From Promicromonospora sp042731755 (lineage in GTDB: Bacteria; Actinomycetota; Actinomycetes; Actinomycetales; Cellulomonadaceae): DNA of 64,000 nucleotides. The position numbers and the translations under genes are program-made. The notes under the pieces were generated by a model. It saw only the letters and a program-made list of their open reading frames with translations. It had not been told where the DNA came from and did not search any database. Shown in pieces: positions 33,479-42,694 of the stretch. Position 1 is the stretch's first letter. Each line of letters starts with the position of its first letter. The DNA lies in the NCBI RefSeq assembly GCF_042731755.1, contig NZ_JBHWLR010000015.1:89752-153751 (forward strand), given 5' to 3'.

Positions 33479-34285
33479 ATGACAACACCGACCATCGAGG
33501 AGAGCACGATGAGCCGCAACGAGCTGACCCGGGCCGGGCACCTGCGCGGCGTCGCGGCCGTGGCCCGGCGGCTCCGCGGATCCGGCGTCACCGTCGGGAT
33601 CTGGTTCTGGGGCGTCTACGCGCTCTACGCCGTCGGGCTCACCGTCGGCAACGCCCTGGCCGGCAACGACCTGGAGATCAGCGCGCTCGACGTGACCCTC
33701 GGCGCCGCCCGCTGGCCGATGATCGCGCTCGGCGTCCTCGCGTCCTCCGGCATCCTCACGCTGCACGTGGCCGCCGGCGGCAGCCGCCGGTCCCTGGCCG
33801 AGGGCGTGGTGCGCGGCGCCGTCGTCGTCGGCGCGGGCTTCGGCGTCGTGACCACCCTCGCCCTGCTGGGCGAGCGCCTGCTCAGCACGTCGCTCGGGAT
33901 GACCTGGCGCCGGCTCGGGGCACTGCCCTTCGACTCGCCCCTCACGGTGCTCGGCAGCACGGTCGCCGAGGCCCTCGTGCTCACCACCTACATCCTCGTC
34001 GGCGCGTGCATCGGCCTCGGCTTCACGCACACCGGCGCCTGGGGGACGCTCCTGATCGTCCCGCTGGCCCTGCCCGCCGTGCTCGCCGACCTCGCGACCC
34101 GCAGCGGCGTGATCGGCACGATCGCCAACATCCAGTTCGTGCCCGACATCGAGCACGCGGAGGTGCCCCCGTCCGAGGGCCTCGCGACGCTGCTGATCGG
34201 ACTCGGCGGGGCGGCGCTCGCCGCCGTCATCGCCGCCGTCGTGCTCCGCGCCCTGTTGCGCACGGCGCCCGTGCGCGCCGCCTGA
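33479..34285 (+). CDS. Integral membrane protein of YtrA-controlled ABC operon (copy 2)
   Basis: A 268-residue paralogue of the previous protein. The shared segments are LTLHVAAGGSRRSLAEG, the following helix with LLGERLL, VAEALVLTTYILVGACIGLG and LADLATRSGVIG. It starts 11 bases after copy 1. An alternative ATG at 33509, with GAGGAG 6 bases upstream, would shorten it by ten residues. The two copies may form a heterodimeric membrane domain for the divergent ATPase. Function otherwise unknown. Confidence 0.7.
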   Translation: MTTPTIEESTMSRNELTRAGHLRGVAAVARRLRGSGVTVGIWFWGVYALYAVGLTVGNALAGNDLEISALDVTLGAARWPMIALGVLASSGILTLHVAAGGSRRSLAEGVVRGAVVVGAGFGVVTTLALLGERLLSTSLGMTWRRLGALPFDSPLTVLGSTVAEALVLTTYILVGACIGLGFTHTGAWGTLLIVPLALPAVLADLATRSGVIGTIANIQFVPDIEHAEVPPSEGLATLLIGLGGAALAAVIAAVVLRALLRTAPVRAA

Positions 34286-34338
34286 ACCGACCCGATCCGA
34301 ACCCGCCCGACCCGACCGGACCCGACCCGACCCGACCC
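34284..34338 (+). repeat. Pentanucleotide tandem repeat (GACCC)n
   Basis: Eleven consecutive 5-bp units close to GACCC: the last four are identical and the earlier ones are degenerate (GAACC, GATCC, CGCCC, GACCG). The array fills the gap between copy 2 of the membrane protein gene and the next ATPase gene. Changes in repeat number would alter the spacing without touching a reading frame. Confidence 0.8.
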
Positions 34339-34353
34339 AGAAAGAGTGTGACC

Positions 34354-35333
<980 letters not shown>

Positions 35334-35337
<4 letters not shown>

Positions 35338-36134
35338 CCGCCGTCCAGACCGCCGTCGTCCCGCGGGGCCTGCGGGCCAGGGGCTTCGGCACGCTGTTCG
35401 CGACCGAGCTCAGGGTGTGGCTGCGGGAGCCGACCGGCGTCTTCTTCGCGCTCGTCTTCCCCAGCCTGCTGCTGCTCGGCCTCGGGCTGGCCATCCCCGA
35501 CTTCTCGAAGCCGATGACCGACGCGCCGCCGCCCTGGAACGAGGCGCCGGGCGTCACCAGCTACCTGCCCACCATCATCGCGCTCGCGGTGGGGACCATC
35601 GCGCTGACCACCATGCCGGTGCAGTTCGCGACCTTCCGCGAGAAGGGCATCCTCAAGCGCCTGTCGACCACCCCGATGCCGCCGCAGAACCTGATCGGCG
35701 CGCACCTGGTGATCAACGTGCTGGCACTCATCGTGTCCACGAGCGCGGCCGTCGTCGGCAGCATGGTCGTGCTGGGGGTCCCGTTCGCGGCCGACCCGCT
35801 GACGGTGCTGCTCGTCCTGGTGCTGTCGACGACCGCCATGTTCTCGCTCGGGCTGCTCGTCGCGGCGCGGGCCGAGAAGGGCGCGACGGCGTCCGGGCTG
35901 GGCATGCTGCTCTACTTCCCGTCCCTGATGTTCTCCGGGGTGTGGGTCCCGCTGTCCGTCATGCCGGACTGGATGGAGACGATCGGCCTCTACCTGCCGC
36001 TCGGCGCCGCGGCCCAGGGGCTCACCGTCGGCTGGTTCGGGACGGACGGCTTCCCGCTCGCCCAGGTGCTCGTCCTGGTCGGCTGGACCGTGGTGCTCTT
36101 CCCCCTCGGCGTCAAGCTCTTCCGCTGGACGTGA
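35334..36134 (+). CDS. ABC-2 type permease
   Basis: A 266-residue ABC-2 membrane protein with six helices. The N-terminal FGTLFATELRVWLREPTGVFFALVFPSLLLLGLG is the amphipathic and first helix; the coupling region is FATFREKGILKRLSTTPMPPQNLIGAHL (about 95-122). The GLLVAARAEKGATASGLGMLLYFPSLMFSGVWVPLSVMPDW segment is the standard C-terminal signature of drug-type ABC-2 permeases. It pairs with the ATPase it overlaps. The substrate is unknown; a lipid or antibiotic is typical of the family. Confidence 0.87.
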
Positions 36135-36165
36135 CCCCTGGTCAGGGGTCCCCTACGCTCGTGTC

Positions 36166-36900
36166 ATGAAGCCGTTTCTGCTGCTCGCGACGCGTGCGGA
36201 GGACCTCGCCGCAGACGGTGAGCACGAGGCGTTCCTCCGGTACGGAGGCCTCGAACCGGAGCAGCTGCACCGGGTCCGCCTCGAGCGCGAGCCGCTGCCG
36301 CCGATCGACCTGGACGACTACTCGGGCGTCCTCGTTGGCGGGGGACCCTTCAACTCCTCGGACCCCGAGGAGACGAAGGGTCCCGCGCAGCGGCGGGTCG
36401 AGGCCGAGCTGTCCGGGCTGCTCGACGAGGTCGTGGCGCGCGACTTCCCGTTCCTGGGCGCCTGCTACGGCGTCGGCACGCTCGGGGCGCACCAGGGCGC
36501 GGTGATCGACGCGACCTACGCCGAGCCGGTGGGGCCCGTGACCATCGAGCTCACCCCGGACGCGGCGGACGACCCGCTGCTGGCCGGGCTCCCGCAGTCC
36601 TTCGCGGCGTACGTCGGCCACAAGGAGGCGGTGCGCAAGCTGCCCGACCACGCGGTGCTGCTCGCGTCGTCGGCCGGCTGCCCGGTCCAGATGTTCCGGG
36701 TCAAGCAGAACCTGTACGCCACGCAGTTCCACCCCGAGCTCGACGGCCCGGGCATCGACCAGCGGATCGCGGTCTACCGCGACTACGGCTACTTCCCGCC
36801 CGAGGAGGCGGAGGCGGTGCGGGAGCGCTGCCTCGCGGTATCGGTCACCGAGCCGCTCCGCGTGCTGCGCGCGTTCGTGGAGCGCTACGCCCGGGTGTGA
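36166..36900 (+). CDS. Class I glutamine amidotransferase-like protein (GMP synthase-like)
   Basis: A 244-residue stand-alone GATase. The nucleophile is Cys100 in LGACYGVGTLG and the catalytic pair is His189 and Glu191 in ATQFHPELD. It has no synthetase domain, so it belongs to the small GMP-synthase-like amidotransferases whose acceptors are mostly unknown. TACGCT at 36154-36159 lies 6 bases before the ATG, suggesting a leaderless mRNA. A short hairpin at 36133-36150 overlaps the preceding permease stop and may end that operon. Confidence 0.82.
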   Translation: MKPFLLLATRAEDLAADGEHEAFLRYGGLEPEQLHRVRLEREPLPPIDLDDYSGVLVGGGPFNSSDPEETKGPAQRRVEAELSGLLDEVVARDFPFLGACYGVGTLGAHQGAVIDATYAEPVGPVTIELTPDAADDPLLAGLPQSFAAYVGHKEAVRKLPDHAVLLASSAGCPVQMFRVKQNLYATQFHPELDGPGIDQRIAVYRDYGYFPPEEAEAVRERCLAVSVTEPLRVLRAFVERYARV

Positions 36901-36922
36901 TCGACCGCATCCTGGGATCCGG

Positions 36923-36951
36923 TAGACAGTCGCCGGGGGTGGGGCTACCGT
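36923..36951 (+). promoter_or_regulatory. Promoter of aromatic leader-DAHP synthase unit
   Basis: TAGACA (36923-36928), 17 bp, then TACCGT (36946-36951). The predicted start of transcription coincides with the GTG of the leader peptide at 36959 (7-nt gap), giving a leaderless leader ORF. Confidence 0.65.
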
Positions 36952-36958
36952 TTTGGCC

Positions 36959-37024
36959 GTGGACATCCGTTGGTATTGGCGCTTTACGTCGGCTCCTGGT
37001 GGAGCTCGGCGGGCGTACGCCTGA
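36959..37024 (+). CDS. Aromatic amino acid leader peptide
   Basis: A 21-codon ORF starting at GTG with the run Trp-Tyr-Trp-Arg-Phe at codons 5-9 and another Tyr at codon 20, all in the transcript of the downstream DAHP synthase gene. Trp, Tyr and Phe are the end products of the pathway that this enzyme opens, and two Trp codons in five is far above chance. Ribosome stalling at these codons would sense charging of all three aromatic tRNAs. It ends 21 bases before the attenuator terminator stem. No ribosome-binding site is needed if transcription starts at the GTG. Confidence 0.75.
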   Translation: MDIRWYWRFTSAPGGARRAYA

Positions 37025-37084
37025 CCAACCTTCCACCCGGAGCCAGGGCCTGGGACGCTGATCGCGTCCAGGCCCTTCGTCTTT
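36991..37084 (+). terminator. Transcription attenuator in DAHP synthase leader
   Basis: Two stems follow the aromatic codons. The first pairs GGCTCC-t-GGTGG (36991-37002) with CCACC-c-GGAGCC (37033-37044) and starts within the leader ORF. The second is a terminator hairpin GGGCCTGG(g)ACGC / GCGTCCAGGCCC (37046-37075, one bulge) followed by TTCGTCTTT. A ribosome stalled on Trp/Tyr/Phe codons would cover or alter the first stem and change formation of the second. The exact antiterminator pairing needs folding. Confidence 0.65.
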
Positions 37085-37172
37085 ACCGAGACGGGCCGCT
37101 CCGGACCAGGAGTCGGTGGCGGGCCGTCCGGTTCCTCGAACCAGACCCCTCCAACCAGGAGCCCCGATCCCG

Positions 37173-38285
37173 ATGAGCATCACCCCCGCGGAACCCAGCA
37201 CCGAGGCGACCACCGACCTCGGTACCCGCACCTCCGACCTGCGCATCCGCGCTCTCGACCCGCTGCCCGCCCCGCGGAGCCTGCTGGAGGCGATGCCGCT
37301 CGGCACCGCCCGCAGCGACCTCGTCACGACGTCCCGCCGTGAGGTGCGCGACGTGCTGACCGGCGAGGACGACCGGCTGCTGACGATCGTCGGCCCGTGC
37401 TCGGTGCACGACCCGGTGGCCGCGCTCGACTACGCCGCCCGGCTCGCCGCGCTCCGGCGCGAGCTGTCCGACGACCTCGTCGTCGTGATGCGGGTGTACT
37501 TCGAGAAGCCGCGTACCACGGTGGGCTGGAAGGGCCTCATCAACGACCCGCACCTGGACGGCTCGCACGACGTGCGGCACGGCCTGAACCTGGCCCGCGA
37601 GGTGCTGCTCGGCGTCCTCGACGCCGGAGTGCCCGCCGGGGCCGAGTTCCTGGAGCCCACCAGCCCGCAGTACATCGCCGACGCCGTGACCTGGGGCGCC
37701 ATCGGCGCGCGCAACGTGGAGTCGCAGGTGCACCGGCAGCTCGCCTCGGGCCTGTCGATGCCCGTCGGCTTCAAGAACGCGACCGACGGCGACGTCCAGA
37801 TCGCCGTGGACGGCTGCATCACCGCCGCGAGCGAGCACACCTTCTTCGGCGCCGACGCCGAGGGCCGTGCCGCCGCCGTCGAGACGACGGGCAACCCGGA
37901 CTGCCACGTGATCCTGCGTGGCGGTCGGTCGGGCCCCAACTACTCGGCCGAGGACGTCGCCGCCGCCCTGCGCGTGGCGCGTACCTCCGGGCTCGGCGGC
38001 GCCGTCGAGAACGGCGTGATCGTCGACGCGAGCCACGGCAACTCGGGCAAGGACCACGTGCGCCAGGCGGGCGTCGTGCACGAGATCGCCAACCGCATCG
38101 CCGACGGCGAGCACGGCATCACGGGCCTGATGATGGAGAGCTTCATCGAGGCCGGCGCGCAGCAGCCGGGCCCGCTGTCGGAGCTCACGTACGGCCAGTC
38201 CGTCACCGACAAGTGCATGGACTGGGACACCACGGAGGACCTGCTCCGCGACCTCGCCAAGGCGGTCCGCGAGCGGCGCGGCTGA
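37173..38285 (+). CDS. aroG: 3-deoxy-7-phosphoheptulonate (DAHP) synthase, class I (AroG type)
   Basis: A 370-residue enzyme that condenses PEP with erythrose 4-phosphate, the first step of the shikimate pathway. AroG/F/H motifs are present: IVGPCSVHDP (residues about 70-79), YFEKPRTTVGWKGLINDP, FLEPTSPQY, GFKNATDGDVQIA, LRGG and VIVDASHGNSGKD. Metal ligands Cys73, and the His, Glu and Asp of the later motifs, are in place. The N-terminal extension (1-60) may carry feedback control. ATG 37173 has AGGAG 12 bases upstream. Expression appears to be controlled by the upstream leader peptide and attenuator. Confidence 0.93.
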   Translation: MSITPAEPSTEATTDLGTRTSDLRIRALDPLPAPRSLLEAMPLGTARSDLVTTSRREVRDVLTGEDDRLLTIVGPCSVHDPVAALDYAARLAALRRELSDDLVVVMRVYFEKPRTTVGWKGLINDPHLDGSHDVRHGLNLAREVLLGVLDAGVPAGAEFLEPTSPQYIADAVTWGAIGARNVESQVHRQLASGLSMPVGFKNATDGDVQIAVDGCITAASEHTFFGADAEGRAAAVETTGNPDCHVILRGGRSGPNYSAEDVAAALRVARTSGLGGAVENGVIVDASHGNSGKDHVRQAGVVHEIANRIADGEHGITGLMMESFIEAGAQQPGPLSELTYGQSVTDKCMDWDTTEDLLRDLAKAVRERRG

Positions 38286-38298
38286 CCTGATCTCTTTT

Positions 38299-38333
38299 CG
38301 GAGCCGGCCGGGCCTGTCGCCCGGCCGGCTCCG
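38299..38333 (+). terminator. Terminator after DAHP synthase gene
   Basis: A perfect 15-bp stem (38299-38313 with 38319-38333) and a CTGTC loop, 13 bases after the stop; TTTTCGG precedes it. Confidence 0.85.
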
Positions 38334-38357
38334 TGCTTCCGCCCCTATCCTGTGCGG

Positions 38358-38981
38358 ATGGTGGACACGGGTGGGGTCGAGGTTGTCGGAGCATCGGGAC
38401 GGCGGCGGTCCCGTCGGACCGCCTGGATCGTGGGCGCGGCCGTCGTGGTCGTGGGGTTGGTCGCCGGCACCGGCGTCTGGCAGTACGCGGCCCGCAGCAC
38501 TCGGATCGTGGCGGAGGGCGCCACCCTGAGCGGAGGCATGGAGTTCCCGGACTGTCTGCCCCGGATGGCCCTCGCCGTGTACGGCACCACCGACGACGTG
38601 CTCGTGGGGCAGACGGTGCGCAACCCGTCACGGTGGCCGGTCACGGTGACCAGCTCCGACCCGGAGGTCTACCGGTTCGAGGTGCCGAGCGACGGTCCGG
38701 CGGGCGTCTCGTCCGCCGACGGCGCCCCACCCGCCGATGCCTCCGGCCAGGTCGTCCTCCCGCCGGGGGGTGAGGTCACGATGTGGATCGTGGACCCGCA
38801 GCGCCACAGCATCCAGGACTCCACCACTGTCTGGTACGAGTTCAGCGAGGTGCCCGTGACGCTGCGGACGCTCGGTGTGGAGCGCGAGTCCTCGGTCCAG
38901 CTTCCCGGCACGCTCTACGTCGGCGGTGGCAAGGACGGCGACCAGCTCGGTGCGGCGTTGCAGGAGGCGTGCCGCGCCTGA
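38358..38981 (+). CDS. Membrane-anchored extracytoplasmic protein (paralogue 1)
   Basis: A 207-residue protein with an N-terminal membrane anchor (about residues 23-43) and an exported beta-rich domain. It shares with the next gene the blocks PDCLPxxA-type Cys, VxxTVRNPSRWPVTVTSSDPEVYRFE, EVTMWIVDPQ, TLRTLGVERE and DQLGAALQEAC. Two conserved cysteines (near the anchor and at the C-terminus) probably form a disulfide. I do not recognise a named family. ATG 38358 lies 6 bases after TATCCT, consistent with a leaderless transcript, and no ribosome-binding site is evident. Confidence 0.65.
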   Translation: MVDTGGVEVVGASGRRRSRRTAWIVGAAVVVVGLVAGTGVWQYAARSTRIVAEGATLSGGMEFPDCLPRMALAVYGTTDDVLVGQTVRNPSRWPVTVTSSDPEVYRFEVPSDGPAGVSSADGAPPADASGQVVLPPGGEVTMWIVDPQRHSIQDSTTVWYEFSEVPVTLRTLGVERESSVQLPGTLYVGGGKDGDQLGAALQEACRA

Positions 38982-39028
38982 GGGCGTTTTCGTGGACTGC
39001 CGGTGCGGTCCGGCCCTACTGTCCGGCC

Positions 39029-39676
39029 ATGACCAGCGGCGCAGCGGTGGAATCGGCGGAGCCCGTGCAGGGCGAGCGGCCCCGCGGGCGGCGGGTCGTC
39101 CGGATCGTGGGTGCCTGCGTGGCGCTGGCTCTGGTCGCTGGGGTCGCGGCTTGGCAGGTCGCGGCTCGGACGGCCGTGGTGGAGACGGGTTCGTGGAGCA
39201 ACAGTGGGGCCGGTGCGACGCTCCCCGACTGCGTTCCCGGGGAAGACCTGTGGGCGATGTTCGGTACCGACGAGGACGTGGTGCTGGTGCAGTCGGTGCG
39301 GAACGCTTCCCGGTGGCCGGTCACGGTGATCAGCACGAATCCCGACGTGTTCCGGTTCGAGCCGATGGCCGAGGACTTCCTTGACGACTACCTGCCCCTG
39401 CAGGATGTCGCGGACGGCGCACCGGACCGCTCGCTGACCTCCGACCACGTAATCATCCCGCCCGACCGTGAGGCGACCATGTGGATCGTCGATCCGCAGG
39501 GCGACCTCCCGACTGCCGACGGTTGGATGATGTACGACACCGCGGAGCTCGCCGTCCGCGTGCTCGGCGTGGAGCGTGAGCTCCCCATGCCGCTGCGAGG
39601 AACGATCGCCGTGGGTGGGGGCGAGCCCACGGCCGCCCGGCTCGACCGTGCGCTGCAGGAGGCGTGCGAGGCCTGA
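39029..39676 (+). CDS. Membrane-anchored extracytoplasmic protein (paralogue 2)
   Basis: A 215-residue paralogue of the preceding protein with the same layout: cytoplasmic basic tail, membrane helix (about residues 24-44), Cys in LPDCVPGE, the block VRNASRWPVTVISTNPDVFRFE, TMWIVDPQ and a C-terminal Cys (LQEACEA). It has its own leaderless-type start: TACTGT at 39017-39022 and ATG 6 bases later. It ends 5 bases from the convergent lipoprotein gene. Sequence divergence is clear but moderate, so this is a tandem duplication with both copies apparently intact. Function unknown. Confidence 0.65.
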   Translation: MTSGAAVESAEPVQGERPRGRRVVRIVGACVALALVAGVAAWQVAARTAVVETGSWSNSGAGATLPDCVPGEDLWAMFGTDEDVVLVQSVRNASRWPVTVISTNPDVFRFEPMAEDFLDDYLPLQDVADGAPDRSLTSDHVIIPPDREATMWIVDPQGDLPTADGWMMYDTAELAVRVLGVERELPMPLRGTIAVGGGEPTAARLDRALQEACEA

Positions 39677-39681
39677 GGGCG

Positions 39682-41043
39682 CTAGTCGCCCCGCGTCCAG
39701 GGGCCGACGCGGACCTCCGCGCCGTCGAGGACGTCGAGCCCCGTCGCCGGTGTCCCGTCCGTCGTCGCGTCGAGCGGCACCGGGTCGGCGCCCGGGATCG
39801 GGGTGACCTGGACCGTCGTGGTGGTGTCCGGGTCGTTGGCCGTCGACATGGTGTGCCAGAGCAGCAGGGCGAGCACGGCCTCGCCGTCGGGCACCACCAC
39901 GCGGGCGGGCACCAGGCCGGGCTCGGCCGGCTGGACCGTGACGTCCTGTTGGGGCTGCCCGGCCGTGTTCTCGAAGACGAGGTCGGGTACGCCCTGGACG
40001 GCGCACGGCCGGCCCGACACGTTGCGGGCCCGGACCGAGACACCCCGCGTGCCCGCCGCCGAGTCGACGACGCCGAGCGTGACGTCCAGGTCCGGCCCCG
40101 TGCAGTCGGGGGCGGCGGCGTCGTCGGGCCAGGGGGTCGCGCCCCCGGCCGGCTCGGGGGACGACGGAGCGGGCTCCGCGCCGGACACCCAGCCGGTCGT
40201 CTCGGCGTACCCGGCGTCCAGGACGGTGTAGGCCAACGGGGCGTCCGCCGTGGCGAAGTCCTGCGCCTCGAGCCAACGTCGCAGGTCAGCAAGGCTCTGG
40301 GCGCCCGACTCGGCATCGGTCTGGAGCGTGATCCGTCGTTCCTGGGCGAGGTAGGTGGCGTCCTGGACACCCGGCCGGCCGGCCGCTGCGACCAGCAGCC
40401 GGACCGTGTCGACGTCGGGCACTCTGCCCGCGGACCGGTAGCGGACGCCGGGGGCCTCCAGCTCGGCCCGGCGGTCCAGCTCGTCGGCCGCCTCGGCGAC
40501 GTCGACCAGGTCGCTCGGAGCGGCCGCGGCCACGTGCGCGGTCGCGGCGATCGGGTCGGAGCCGTTGCCCTCGCCCAGCGCGAGGCCGACGGTCGTGGCT
40601 CCTGCCGCGAGCAGGTCGTAACCGTCCTCGACGGCGTCGACCACGGCGTCGGCCGCGGTGTCCGGGCCGGCACCGACACGGAGTCCGGACCCGACGAAGT
40701 CCGACGCCACGGTGACGTTCTCGCGTTCGTCCACGTCCCTCGCCGCACTCGACAGGAGCCGGTGGGCCGAGCCGGCGGCCTCGCCCGCCTCTCCCGGGTC
40801 GAGAGCCCCCGCCAGGACTACCTCGACGCGCACGGTGCTCGGCCTCGTCTCGCTCCGCTGCCCGAAGTTGCCCTGGACGGGCTCAGGCCCGAACGTCCTG
40901 GTCACGGCCACGTCGGCGACGCCGGGGAGAGCGCGCACCGCCTCCGCGGCCGACTCGATCTCGTCCGGCGGCCCGGGGGTGCACCCGGCGAGGACGAGCG
41001 CGGACGCGGTGGCGAGCAGCAGGACCCGGCGGAGTGGCGGCAC
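39682..41043 (-). CDS. Lipoprotein with DUF4232-type C-terminal domain
   Basis: A 453-residue lipoprotein starting at GTG 41043, with lipobox LAGC (Cys at about residue 20). Residues 25-290 are an alanine-rich region without recognised motifs, perhaps two repeated domains (RALPGVADVAVTRTF and ARPGVQDATYLAQE-like halves). Residues about 320-450 fit DUF4232: CTGPDLDVTLGVVDSAAGTRGVSVRARNVSGRPCAVQGVPDLVF with two cysteines for a disulfide. It would be anchored on the outer face of the membrane. Function unknown; it converges on the paralogous exoprotein genes. Confidence 0.72.
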   Translation of the reverse strand: MPPLRRVLLLATASALVLAGCTPGPPDEIESAAEAVRALPGVADVAVTRTFGPEPVQGNFGQRSETRPSTVRVEVVLAGALDPGEAGEAAGSAHRLLSSAARDVDERENVTVASDFVGSGLRVGAGPDTAADAVVDAVEDGYDLLAAGATTVGLALGEGNGSDPIAATAHVAAAAPSDLVDVAEAADELDRRAELEAPGVRYRSAGRVPDVDTVRLLVAAAGRPGVQDATYLAQERRITLQTDAESGAQSLADLRRWLEAQDFATADAPLAYTVLDAGYAETTGWVSGAEPAPSSPEPAGGATPWPDDAAAPDCTGPDLDVTLGVVDSAAGTRGVSVRARNVSGRPCAVQGVPDLVFENTAGQPQQDVTVQPAEPGLVPARVVVPDGEAVLALLLWHTMSTANDPDTTTTVQVTPIPGADPVPLDATTDGTPATGLDVLDGAEVRVGPWTRGD

Positions 41044-41065
41044 CCCGCGATCGTCCCACCGCGCC

Positions 41066-42301
41066 TCAGCTCACGAAGGCGTCCAGCTCCTCGCGCGGAA
41101 CCTTCCTCCGAGACCTGATCAGTTCCTCCACACGGTCCATCTGTTCCCACACGTTCACGGCCATCCCGGCCACGACCTGCCCGTCGAGCAGCCAGAACGC
41201 CACGAACTCGCGGGCGCCCAGGTCGCCGGAGACCACCACGTCGTCGTACCCGCCGGGCACGTCCACCCAGCCGGTGTATTCCATGCCGACGTCGTACTGG
41301 TCGCTGTAGAAGTACGGCAGCCGGTCGAACGGGTCGGCGGCGCCGAGCATCGCCCGGCCGGCGTGCGCGCCGGTCCGCTGCGCCGTGGCCCAGTGCTCCA
41401 CCCGCAGCGGTCGCCCGTAGTGCGGCGAGGGGATGCTGGCCACGTCGCCCGCGGCGAAGATGTCCGGGTGCGAGGTCGCGAGCGTGCCGTCGACCACGAT
41501 GCCGCCGCCCTCCGAGGCGGCCCGCAGGTCCAGGCCGGCGACGTCGGCGAGCCCGATGTTCGGGGTCGCGCCGACGCCGATGACGACGACGTCGGCGCCG
41601 ATGCGCGTCCCGTCCGACAGGTCGACGCCGGTGACCCGGCCTTCCGCGCCCTGGAACCCCGAGACCGACGTCCGACGCAGCAGGCGCACGCCGTGCTCGA
41701 CGTGGACCCCGGCGTAGAAGTCGCCCATCTCCGGTCCCAGGACGCGGCCCAGGGGATGCGTCCCGCGGCCCACGACCGTGACGTCCAGCCCGAGGGTCCG
41801 GGCCGACGCCGCGACCTCGAGCCCGATCCAGCCGTCGCCGACGACGGCGACCCGGCCCACGCCCTCCAGCGAGGCCTCGAGCAGCATGCTGGAGATGCGG
41901 TCGGAGTCGTCGATCGTGCGCAGGTAGTGCACGCCCGCGAGATCGGTGCCCGTGACGTCGAGCGGCCGCGGCGTCGACCCGGGCGCGAGGAGCAGCTTGG
42001 CGAAGGGGAGCGTCGTGCCGTCGGACAGGGTCAGCGTGTGCTCGTCGGGGTTCAGCCCGACCACGGTCTCGTTGGTCCGGACGGTGACCTCGTGCTCGCG
42101 GTACCAGGTCTCGTCCAGCGGGAAGACGGCGTCGCGCTCCGCCTCGCCGCGCAGGTAGTCCTTGCTCAGCGGCGGGCGCTCGTACGGATGATGGGGTTCG
42201 CTGGTGACGACTACGAGATCGCCGCGGTATCCCTCCTTGCGCAGCGCCTCCGCCGCGCGGGCCGTCGTCAGTCCACCACCGACCAGAACGTGCGGGTTCA
42301 T
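41066..42301 (-). CDS. FAD-dependent NAD(P)H reductase (ferredoxin/rubredoxin reductase type)
   Basis: A 411-residue pyridine nucleotide-disulfide-fold reductase. ATG 42301 has AGGAGGAG a few bases upstream; the frame runs further into the tRNA region but without family sequence. The FAD motif is HVLVGGGLTTARAAEAL at the N-terminus, followed by YERPPLSKDYL typical of ferredoxin reductases. The NAD motif is VVGDGWIGLEVA (about 145-156), and the second FAD motif IFAAGDVAS is near 270. No disulfide CxxC is present. The partner is probably a ferredoxin or monooxygenase elsewhere. It lies 22 bases downstream of nothing on its strand and looks monocistronic, or it cotranscribes with the lipoprotein. 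Confidence 0.86.
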   Translation of the reverse strand: MNPHVLVGGGLTTARAAEALRKEGYRGDLVVVTSEPHHPYERPPLSKDYLRGEAERDAVFPLDETWYREHEVTVRTNETVVGLNPDEHTLTLSDGTTLPFAKLLLAPGSTPRPLDVTGTDLAGVHYLRTIDDSDRISSMLLEASLEGVGRVAVVGDGWIGLEVAASARTLGLDVTVVGRGTHPLGRVLGPEMGDFYAGVHVEHGVRLLRRTSVSGFQGAEGRVTGVDLSDGTRIGADVVVIGVGATPNIGLADVAGLDLRAASEGGGIVVDGTLATSHPDIFAAGDVASIPSPHYGRPLRVEHWATAQRTGAHAGRAMLGAADPFDRLPYFYSDQYDVGMEYTGWVDVPGGYDDVVVSGDLGAREFVAFWLLDGQVVAGMAVNVWEQMDRVEELIRSRRKVPREELDAFVS

Positions 42302-42440
42302 AGGACTCCTCCTGGGCTCGGGCTCCCGGGCTTGGGGTAGGCGATCAGTCTTGCACCCGAGCTGGATGGGGGCACCAGTTCCGGGCCGGCTCCCGTGCCC
42401 AGCGCACTTGCCCGGCGCAACCGCGCCTGCGCAACGAGAA

Positions 42441-42479
42441 AGGCCCCCCGGCTCAGCATTTCTGCTGGCCGGAGGGCCT
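42441..42479 (-). terminator. Terminator of tRNA-Pro
   Basis: Imperfect 16-pair stem (42441-42458 with 42463-42479, one bulge and one mismatch) around a TTTC loop. On the minus strand it begins 7 bases after the tRNA CCA end and is followed by TTTCTCGTT, a short U-rich stretch. Confidence 0.75.
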
Positions 42480-42485
42480 CTCACA

Positions 42486-42562
<77 letters not shown>

Positions 42563-42694
42563 ATGGAGTCGACCGCGCATCAGGCACGAAGCCCTTCCGC
42601 GGAAGCCTGCTCAGAATAGCCGACGCATGGCCCGGAACGGAAACCGAATCCGTAGTGGCTCCGGTCACGCCCGTTCCGGGCCGCTGCGAGAGCG

